Source of the DNA: Treponema sp.
GTDB lineage: Bacteria; Spirochaetota; Spirochaetia; Treponematales; Breznakiellaceae
DNA length: 6,957 bases
Direction of reading: 5' to 3'
NCBI GenBank assembly: GCA_031266635.1
Contig: JAISAN010000003.1
Span: 1-6,957, forward strand
Position 1 is the stretch's first letter, and every line of letters starts with the position of its first letter. The position numbers and the translations under genes were made by a program. This document shows positions 1 to 5,103 of this stretch, piece after piece. Under the pieces are notes generated by a model. That model saw only the letters and a list, made by a program, of their open reading frames with translations, was not told where the DNA came from and searched no databases.

Positions 1-102
1 TCCGGCCATCACTGCCGACAGCGCCTGCCCCGCGCGTTTCGCCCCCTGCGTTTTTTTCGCGGCCTGCTTCCCCGCGTTCTGTTGATTTGCTGGTTTCTTC
101 AT
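1..102 (-). CDS. Partial hypothetical protein, lysine/alanine/glutamine-rich N-terminus
   Basis: Only the first 34 codons are in the window; the frame stays open to the left edge. The start is the ATG at 102-100, preceded by AGGA (113-110) inside an A-rich run with 7 bases between it and the ATG, which is a good ribosome-binding site. The visible protein begins MKKPANQQNAGKQAAKK and is strongly basic. It then turns into a small-residue, more hydrophobic stretch (ALSAVMAG) just at the edge. That layout resembles the next gene to the right (230-958), where a long lysine-rich leader precedes a hydrophobic segment and a lipobox cysteine. It may therefore be another exported or lipid-anchored protein, but a basic DNA-binding protein cannot be excluded. 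The function is not recognised. It lies 127 bp downstream of the stop of the 242-residue gene on the same strand. Confidence 0.6.
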   Translation of the reverse strand, partial: MKKPANQQNAGKQAAKKTQGAKRAGQALSAVMAG

Positions 103-126
103 AGCCGTGTCCTTTTTTCTAAGTTT

Positions 127-146
127 AAAACAGCGCCCTTGCGCTG
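127..146 (-). terminator. Possible intrinsic terminator after the lipoprotein gene
   Basis: Read on the minus strand, CAGCGC and GCGCTG form a 6-bp GC-rich stem around an AAGG loop (146-131). TTTT follows directly (130-127). It lies about 85 bases after the stop codon of the lipoprotein gene and about 25 bases before the ATG of the partial gene, so it could separate the two transcripts. The short T run makes it only a moderate candidate. The right arm of the stem lies in the first 73-bp repeat copy; the matching place in the second copy has changed bases and folds less well. Confidence 0.4.
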
Positions 147-281
147 CCTTCCTAAATTAACCACAAACCTCACGAAGGAAGAAAAACGGCGCCAGGCACT
201 CTTGCGCTCCCTTGCGCCGCCTTCCTAAATTAACCACAAACTGGACGAAGGAAGAAAAACGGTGCCAGGCACTCTTGCGCT
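136..281. repeat. Tandem 73-bp direct repeat, two copies
   Basis: Copy 1 is 136-208 and copy 2 is 209-281. They match at 68 of 73 positions; the differences are one base near the start, three adjacent bases in the middle (CTC versus TGG) and one C/T further on. Shared blocks include CCTAAATTAACCACAAA and CGAAGGAAGAAAAACGG. Copy 2 overlaps the 3' end of the lipoprotein gene and contains its stop codon. Copy 1 lies in the gap to the next gene and could encode nearly the same 16-residue tail (AQECLAPFFFLREVCG, then stop), although it is not preceded by an open frame. A short stretch of resemblance continues past 281. This could be a local duplication or two adjacent insertions of a dispersed intergenic element; the window alone cannot tell which. 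Confidence 0.9.
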
Positions 282-958
282 ACCTTAGTTTCTCTCGCAG
301 TATCAAACTGCTTACCCAATTCTATAACCCTATCAATATTCAATATTTTGCCATTCGCAAGACGGATGACATTATCAGATTTTATAGCAGCATGTTCGTT
401 AACATAATATGTATTCATCCCTTCTAAGCCGTAAAAAATATTTAGCACTATTCCACTATCATCTGCTTCATTCAACCAAGTATGGCGAATTGCAAATGAA
501 GTGCTATTGATTATACGCCTATCTTTGCCATCTGCATACGGTAATGCATTTTCTACAATTATTATTATATCGCCATGTCCAACTATACCTGATACATCGC
601 CCAGGCTAGTCAATGCAGTTTGAATCGCTGTCACATGATCTTGTGTTACAGTAGCCGTTCTGTCCTCAATGGTTACCGTTGTGCCGCTTACACTTAATCC
701 CGTATGGTACTTTTTCTCTATGCACTCGCAATTCTCTCCATCGCAACAATTCTCGCCCGGTTCATGGATCGTTCCTACTGGGCAATTGCAAACTTTCGGC
801 GGCGTGCTTGTAGTTCCGTTATCGCATGCGACTGGGCCGAACAGCGTCGCCACGCCCACCACTCCGGCCGCGACCTTTGCCTTCGCGCTTGTCGCAAATC
901 CGCGATTTGCCGCCGATTTTTTTTGTTCTTTGGAAACCACCTGGTTCTTCTTTGACAT
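230..958 (-). CDS. Putative lipoprotein with a cysteine cluster, function unknown
   Basis: This encodes 242 residues. The ATG at 958-956 has AGGA (970-967) 8 bases upstream. Residues 1-28 are a long lysine-rich leader, 29-44 are hydrophobic (VAAGVVGVATLFGPVA), and C45 sits in the sequence GPVAC-DNG. This fits a loose spirochaetal lipobox and suggests a lipid-anchored surface or periplasmic protein, although the proline at -3 is unusual. A threonine/proline linker follows, then a cysteine cluster at 57, 59, 71, 72, 77 and 79 (CxC, 11 residues, CC, 4 residues, CxC) that could bind metal or form disulfides. Residues about 84-225 form an unrecognised domain with beta-strand-like segments. Base composition is mosaic: codons for roughly the first 80 residues are GC-richer, the rest AT-rich. 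The last 16 or so residues (AQECLAPFFFLRPVCG) come from the 73-bp repeat and are probably not part of the original domain. I do not recognise the family with certainty. Confidence 0.75.
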   Translation of the reverse strand: MSKKNQVVSKEQKKSAANRGFATSAKAKVAAGVVGVATLFGPVACDNGTTSTPPKVCNCPVGTIHEPGENCCDGENCECIEKKYHTGLSVSGTTVTIEDRTATVTQDHVTAIQTALTSLGDVSGIVGHGDIIIIVENALPYADGKDRRIINSTSFAIRHTWLNEADDSGIVLNIFYGLEGMNTYYVNEHAAIKSDNVIRLANGKILNIDRVIELGKQFDTARETKVAQECLAPFFFLRPVCG

Positions 959-1124
959 TTCTCAATTCCTTTTTTGGTTATCGAATCAACTATGATTCTT
1001 TTCCTGCTAAATTCTGACACCAATTAAATCCGCCGCCGGTTCCCCATGTGATGAATGTTGAGAGAAATAATAAGGATTACCGCGAAAATAGAGAGAAAAG
1101 CTAAAAAATAATTGGCGGTGAGTA

Positions 1125-1158
<34 letters not shown>

Positions 1159-1188
1159 AAGAACCGTGCCACATGCGGCGATTTTAGG

Positions 1189-1206
1189 GAATTTTCTTGA
1201 AAATTC
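1189..1206. repeat. Perfect inverted repeat, 8-bp arms
   Basis: GAATTTTC and GAAAATTC flank a TT spacer. A compact AT-rich dyad of this size could be an operator for a dimeric regulator. A weak promoter-like pair overlaps or follows it on the plus strand (TTGAAA at 1197-1202, TATAGA at 1223-1228, but with a 20-base spacer that is too long). No regulator can be named. Confidence 0.5.
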
Positions 1207-1326
1207 TGCGCTTCCTGCCTCATATAGATTTGGTATACCACATACCGAAAAATCTGTCAAGCTCAGGAGGGGGTGGCTGCTCCAGAACCGAAAAGAGACA
1301 TGATACATACACGTGGGATCCTGTCT

Positions 1327-1359
1327 GTGGGGGAAAACGGGGCCCCTCCCACTTTTTTT
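1327..1359 (+). terminator. Terminator-like hairpin with T7 tract
   Basis: GTGGGGG (1327-1333) pairs with CTCCCAC (1346-1352) as a 7-bp stem with one G-T wobble. The loop is 12 bases and seven T's follow directly (1353-1359). This is a good intrinsic terminator shape on the plus strand, yet no plus-strand gene lies upstream in the window. It may end a small untranslated RNA, or be an orphan terminator that insulates the cyclase gene. Confidence 0.5.
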
Positions 1360-1403
1360 CCCACCGCCAGCCCATTGGGCATTTTCGGGTCTCTTTTCGG
1401 CGG

Positions 1404-1488
1404 GGTATTCTCTGAAATACCGCAGATGCCGCGGTACGGAGTAACCGCAGCCCCGGCAGGGGGGGTAACGGAGGACCCGCGAAGCGGG
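1404..1488. repeat. Cluster of short GC-rich hairpins
   Basis: Three small stems stand close together: GGTATT/AATACC (1404-1409 with 1416-1421), TACCGC/GCGGTA (1418-1423 with 1431-1436, sharing bases with the first, so the two are alternatives) and CCCGC/GCGGG around a GAA loop (1476-1480 with 1484-1488). The first two could form a switch-like pair of mutually exclusive folds, but the region matches no riboswitch class I know. Confidence 0.4.
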
Positions 1489-1601
1489 GCCGGAGTTAGG
1501 GCGGGGGCCAAAGTGAATGTGTCCGCAGTGAGAAAATGCCGGGAAAGTGGCCCCCCCCTTCCCTGCGGTGCGTTGCTTGTTCCGCGTCTTGCGGCGCATT
1601 C

Positions 1602-1619
1602 GCCCGGCTGAAGCCGGGC
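1602..1619. repeat. GC-rich hairpin with TGAA tetraloop
   Basis: GCCCGGC (1602-1608) pairs perfectly with GCCGGGC (1613-1619) around the loop TGAA. Its 3' arm runs into the first copy of the 21-bp direct repeat. There is no T run after it, so it does not look like a terminator on the plus strand. Confidence 0.6.
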
Positions 1620-1760
1620 TGCTGTTGCTGCGCCCCGCGGCGCGTACGGCGGCTTAAAAGCCGCCTCCATTTTCTGGACCTGGTGGCCTTTTTTGAGCGC
1701 CGGGCGTGTGCTGCTTTTTGGAGTTCAACAGCCCTTGACGGGCTGCTGTTGCTGCGCCCC
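1616..1760. repeat. 21-bp exact direct repeat, copies 124 bp apart
   Basis: The copies are 1616-1636 and 1740-1760; both read GGGCTGCTGTTGCTGCGCCC plus one more C. In each case the first four bases (GGGC) are part of the 3' arm of a hairpin: 1602-1619 for copy 1 and 1726-1751 for copy 2 (GCCC/GGGC extended by CAACA/TGTTG past a 3-base bulge). The repeated unit is therefore a hairpin plus a conserved 3' flank, as expected of a dispersed REP-like intergenic element. The second copy ends only 5 bases before the -35 element of the cyclase promoter. Confidence 0.8.
1648..1665. repeat. GC-rich hairpin GGCGGC/GCCGCC
   Basis: GGCGGC (1648-1653) pairs with GCCGCC (1660-1665) around TTAAAA, which can itself pair further at its ends. 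TCCATTTTCTGG follows, a weak T-rich tail on the plus strand. It lies between the two copies of the 21-bp repeat and belongs to the same structured block. Confidence 0.55.
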
Positions 1761-1765
1761 AGATA

Positions 1766-1794
1766 TTGAACAGACCCCGCTTGTTCTTTACAAT
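1766..1794 (+). promoter_or_regulatory. Sigma70-type promoter of the cyclase gene
   Basis: TTGAAC (1766-1771) and TACAAT (1789-1794) are separated by exactly 17 bases. Each hexamer differs from consensus (TTGACA, TATAAT) by only one or two bases. The usual start distance puts +1 at about 1800-1802, on or beside the A of the ATG at 1801. No Shine-Dalgarno sequence lies between the -10 box and the ATG. The expected transcript is therefore leaderless or nearly so. Confidence 0.65.
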
Positions 1795-1800
1795 TAAATC

Positions 1801-3480
1801 ATGAAAATTCGGGTAAAGATTTTCCTGGTGGTTCTGCCGCTGGTGATTGTGAGCCTGGGGTTGGCGGAAACCGCTTCCTACTTTCAGGCGGTCAACGGAG
1901 TAACCCGCATAGCCCGGCAATTTCTGGGCTTCAAACAGGAAAACCTGCGAACCTATGCGGAAAACCAGTGGTCCCTGCTGGTGGAGAATAACTACGCCGG
2001 CCGATCCGATATGGTGGAAGCGGCGAAACAGGCGGTGGAAAACTACGCCCGGAGCATCGTATTGAGCGATACGGAAATTATTTTCGCCCTGGACGGGGCG
2101 GACGCTCCGGTAATGTCCACCGCTCCCCTGGAGATCCGGCCGGAGGAAAAGGCCCCCCTCCGCTCCCTGCTGGAAGCGGAAAACCAGGGGCTTATCACAA
2201 TAACGGCGGGGGGCGAAAAACGGGTGGCTTCGGCCTTTTATTTTACCCCCTTCCAGTGGTACATCCTCCTTTCGGAAAAAAACGCCGTGTTCTACCGGGA
2301 CGCGAACCGGATCGCCTTTCAGACGGCCCTTACCCTGGCCCTGGCGGTTATTATCTCGGTGGTTCTGCTGATGCTGACGGCCCGGCATTTGACCAGGCCC
2401 CTGGACCGGATCGTGAACGCCATGAACGCCATCATCGAAAAGGCGGACCTGTCTTCCCGGGTGGACGTGGAATACCAGGACGAAACGGGCAAGCTGGCCC
2501 ACACCTTTAACCTGATGATCGGCGAACTGGACCGGGCCTACAGCCAGATAAAACGTTACGCCTTTGACGCGGCCCTCAAGGGGAAGGAAGAACAGCGGAT
2601 CCGCCAGATTTTCCAGAAGTACGTGCCCAAGGATATTATCAACCGGTTTATTGCCAACCCCGCGGCCATGTACAAGGGGGAAAACCGGATTCTGGCGATT
2701 CTCTTTTCCGACATCCGGGGCTTTACCACCATTTCCGAGGGGATGAAGGACCCGGCGGATCTGGTGGATTCTCTGAACCGTTATTTTTCCGGCCAGGTGG
2801 ACATTATCTACCGCCGCAACGGTATTGTGGACAAGTACATCGGCGATGCTATCATGGCCTTTTGGGGGGCCCCGGCAAACCACCCTGACGATGCCCTGCA
2901 ATCGGTGCTGTCGGGTCTGGACATGATCGACGCGCTGGCGGGGTTTAACGAAAGCCAGAAGCGGCTGGGAAAGCCGGAGTTCCACATCGGCGTGGGGATC
3001 AACTACGGGGAAGTTACGGTGGGCAATATCGGCAGCGAGCGGAAGATGGACTACACGGTGATCGGCGACAATGTGAACCTGGCCTCCCGGATGGAGGGGC
3101 TCACCAAAACCTACCGCGCGGAACTGCTTATCACCGAAAGCCTCTACGGAGAACTGCGCAAAAACGCTTCCGGCGAACCGGCCCTGTTTTTCCGGCTGCT
3201 GGATACGGTGGCGGTGAAAGGGAAAAACCGGGGGGTAAAGATTTACACGGTGAAGCGCGGCTTGAGCGGCCCGGAGGAAAAAGCCTGGCCCCTGCATAAC
3301 GCGGGGATGGAGCTTTACTACCGCCGTTCCTTCCGGGAAGCGGCGATGAAGTTCAAAGAAGTAAATGCCCTGCTTCCCGGCGATTTTAACGCGGTGAACC
3401 TTTTCAAACGCTGTGCGGCATACGCCTCAAACCCGCCCCCGGAAAACTGGGACGGCGTTGAGGTGATGCAGAGTAAATAG
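1801..3480 (+). CDS. Membrane-bound class III adenylate cyclase (Cache-like sensor, HAMP, catalytic domain)
   Basis: This complete 559-residue protein makes cAMP from ATP. A transmembrane helix (about 7-22) leads to an extracytoplasmic sensor of about 150 residues resembling a single Cache domain. A second helix (about 173-193) and a HAMP linker (about 194-246) follow, then a helical connector. The catalytic domain (about 295-485) has both metal aspartates (D304 in FSDIRGF, D349 in YIGDAIMAFWG), the adenine-binding lysine K345, and the transition-state residues N425 and R429 in NVNLASR. The second purine-specificity position is T419 (DYTVIGD) rather than Asp, the class IIIb pattern. All catalytic residues are present; it should work as a homodimer. 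The tail (about 494-552) is a TPR-like helix pair ending in a WDGV motif. The start is supported by the first membrane helix, as the next Met is residue 71. There is no ribosome-binding site; the promoter abuts the ATG. The specific signal sensed is unknown. Confidence 0.95.
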   Translation: MKIRVKIFLVVLPLVIVSLGLAETASYFQAVNGVTRIARQFLGFKQENLRTYAENQWSLLVENNYAGRSDMVEAAKQAVENYARSIVLSDTEIIFALDGADAPVMSTAPLEIRPEEKAPLRSLLEAENQGLITITAGGEKRVASAFYFTPFQWYILLSEKNAVFYRDANRIAFQTALTLALAVIISVVLLMLTARHLTRPLDRIVNAMNAIIEKADLSSRVDVEYQDETGKLAHTFNLMIGELDRAYSQIKRYAFDAALKGKEEQRIRQIFQKYVPKDIINRFIANPAAMYKGENRILAILFSDIRGFTTISEGMKDPADLVDSLNRYFSGQVDIIYRRNGIVDKYIGDAIMAFWGAPANHPDDALQSVLSGLDMIDALAGFNESQKRLGKPEFHIGVGINYGEVTVGNIGSERKMDYTVIGDNVNLASRMEGLTKTYRAELLITESLYGELRKNASGEPALFFRLLDTVAVKGKNRGVKIYTVKRGLSGPEEKAWPLHNAGMELYYRRSFREAAMKFKEVNALLPGDFNAVNLFKRCAAYASNPPPENWDGVEVMQSK

Positions 3481-3494
3481 GGAGTTCCTCTATT
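3476..3494. other. Stem-loop spanning the two convergent stop codons
   Basis: AATAGGG (3476-3482) can pair with CTCTATT (3488-3494), with one G-T wobble, around a 5-base loop. It covers the stop of the cyclase gene and the stop of the convergent coiled-coil gene, which are only 9 bp apart. No T run follows in either direction, and on the minus strand the wobble becomes a mismatch, so termination here is doubtful. Confidence 0.3.
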
Positions 3495-5052
3495 GGCTGA
3501 GGGCCTGCAGGGCCTGGCGGATCGCCTCAAGCTGGGTGTTTAGGTTGCTGATGGTCTCCGTCTGGGCGGCGTTGGCCGATTGCAGTTCGTTGATCCTCGC
3601 TTCCCGGGCGGCGATAATTTCGTTTTGCGCGGCGCTCTGGGACCGGAGGCCGGTGATGGTCTGCTCCCGGTCATTCACCTGCTGCTGAAGCGACTGGTTC
3701 AGGGTCCGCAGGGCGGCGGCGGTTTCCTGGGTTTCGGCGATCCGCTGCCCCAAATTGGAGCCCTGGGAACTGTAGGCGGCGATAGTCCGGTTCAGTTCGG
3801 CGACGGTTTCTTCCAGTTGGGCGTTCCGGTCCCGCAGGCCGGCGAGGGCCGCCGCCGTTTCGGTGTCGGGAAACGGGGTCTCCCCGGCTGCGGCCCGCAG
3901 GCTGCCGCGGATCATGGCGTCCAGCGCGTCGGCGGAGGCGGCGTAAATCTCCCGCCGGGCCTGTACCGCGGGGCTGCCGGTAAAGGCGGGGGAGGCGAGA
4001 AAATCCCGCAGGGCCTGTACCGCCGCCGCCGCCTCGTCCAGCCGCCCGCCGCGGATATGGTTCAGCACGGTTCCGTAATACCCCCCCAGCTGGCCTTCAA
4101 TAACGGCGGCCTTTTCCTGATCCGCGGAAAGCCGCTCCAGTTCGCTCCGGGCGGAGCCAAGCTCGGCCTGGTTCCGCTCCGACAGGGCGTTCAGCTCCCG
4201 GGTCCGGGCCTCAAGCTGGGCGTGGAGGCTCGCTTCCCTGGCCCGGGAGGATTCCAGAATTTGGGATCGCTCAGCCTGGAGGGTGGAAAGGCTGGCCCGG
4301 TATTCGTCCTGCAGCCGCTGCAGATTCGATTCCGCGGCGGCCCGTTCCGCGTCCAGCCGCTGGCGGTAGCTGGTCAGTTCCGTGTTCATCCGGGTAATCC
4401 GCTCCGCGTCAAACTGCCGCATCCGCTCCGCGATGGCCGCTTCGGATAAATTCTGATCCACCAGGCGCTGCCGTTCCAGGGCAAAAGCTTCCCCCATTTC
4501 CTTCCGCAGTTCCGCCTCTTTCTCGCCCATCATGGATTCCACCGACGACTGGAGGTCCTGGAGTTCCGAATCAACCCCGGTAAGTTTTGAGGTGATGAGG
4601 GATATTTCGCCTTCCTTGGCCTCAAGCTGGGAGGCGGTCTCCCGCCGGATCTCGTCAATAAGGGCCCGTTCGGCGGGGTTGTAGGCCGCGGGGCTTTCCC
4701 GGAACCGGACATCTTCTTTGCCGTGCAGCCCGGAAAGGAGGAAAAAGCCGCCCCCCAGCACCAGTACCGCGGCGGCGTTCACCAGCGCGGGGAAAAGCCC
4801 CCCCTTCTTCCGGGCCCGGAGCGCGGGCCTGCCGCCGGAAAGGGCCTGGCGGTTTTTTTCGGTTATGCCGTTAATTCCCGCCAGTATCTCCCGCTGTTCC
4901 GCCTCGGAAATGCCGGAACCGGCATCAAAGGTGATGTCGCCGCTCTCCGCGGGGAAGCCGTGATCCGGCGCGATCCGTTCCGCCGCCGACAGAAAACCGG
5001 AGCCGCCGTTCCCCGAAGGGCCGCCCGCCGCGGTGTGATTCAAATGTTCCAT
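3490..5052 (-). CDS. Single-pass membrane protein with long coiled coils, function unknown
   Basis: The protein has 520 residues. The ATG at 5052-5050 is preceded by AGGA with 7 bases between, a good ribosome-binding site. Residues 1-83 are a hydrophilic, Gly/Ser-rich N-terminal part with a short acidic helix (ISEAEQREILAGINGITEKN). Basic residues RARKK come next, then one membrane helix at about 86-107. By the positive-inside rule the N-terminus is cytoplasmic and the bulk lies outside the inner membrane. Residues about 125-318 are a Glu/Arg/Gln/Ala-rich coiled coil. Residues 319-390 form a separate helical, TPR-like unit (YYGTVLNHIRGGRLDEAAAAVQ), and 398-520 form a second coiled coil to the end. 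There are no cysteines and no enzymatic motif. The gene lies 51 bp downstream of the topoisomerase IV A gene on the same strand and is probably co-transcribed with it. The shape suggests a periplasmic scaffold or spacer, but this is inference; I do not recognise a named family. Confidence 0.85.
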   Translation of the reverse strand: MEHLNHTAAGGPSGNGGSGFLSAAERIAPDHGFPAESGDITFDAGSGISEAEQREILAGINGITEKNRQALSGGRPALRARKKGGLFPALVNAAAVLVLGGGFFLLSGLHGKEDVRFRESPAAYNPAERALIDEIRRETASQLEAKEGEISLITSKLTGVDSELQDLQSSVESMMGEKEAELRKEMGEAFALERQRLVDQNLSEAAIAERMRQFDAERITRMNTELTSYRQRLDAERAAAESNLQRLQDEYRASLSTLQAERSQILESSRAREASLHAQLEARTRELNALSERNQAELGSARSELERLSADQEKAAVIEGQLGGYYGTVLNHIRGGRLDEAAAAVQALRDFLASPAFTGSPAVQARREIYAASADALDAMIRGSLRAAAGETPFPDTETAAALAGLRDRNAQLEETVAELNRTIAAYSSQGSNLGQRIAETQETAAALRTLNQSLQQQVNDREQTITGLRSQSAAQNEIIAAREARINELQSANAAQTETISNLNTQLEAIRQALQALSQ

Positions 5053-5075
5053 AATCGTTCCTGTTGAGGCTTTCC

Positions 5076-5094
5076 CAAAACCGGCCGGGTTTTG
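5076..5094. other. Symmetric stem-loop in the topoisomerase/coiled-coil gap
   Basis: CAAAACC (5076-5082) pairs with GGTTTTG (5088-5094) around GGCCG, giving a 7-bp stem in the 51-bp gap between the two leftward genes. The T's lie within the stem and no free T run follows, so it looks more like an mRNA processing or attenuation structure than a full terminator. It is 24-42 bases upstream of the coiled-coil start codon. Confidence 0.4.
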
Positions 5095-5103
5095 AAGAAA
5101 GCG

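Noticed and set aside
136..281. Tandem repeats as a CRISPR array
   Set aside because: There are only two units, directly adjacent, with no variable spacers, and one unit overlaps a gene end.
975..1000. tRNA T-arm-like sequence (GGTTATCGAATCAAC)
   Set aside because: No acceptor, D or anticodon stems fit around it.
1273..1611. 112-codon plus-strand open frame starting at GTG just after AGGAGG
   Set aside because: The AGGAGG is only 2 bases from the GTG, too close for initiation. The frame runs through a terminator-like hairpin and GC-rich repeats, and the product is low-complexity.
1654..3297. 547-codon minus-strand open frame opposite the cyclase gene
   Set aside because: It is the antisense shadow of a clear adenylate cyclase with intact catalytic motifs; long antisense frames are common in GC-rich genes.
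3580..4449. 289-codon plus-strand open frame opposite the coiled-coil gene
   Set aside because: It is Gly/Pro-rich antisense translation of a coiled-coil gene with good ribosome-binding site and gene-like composition on the other strand.
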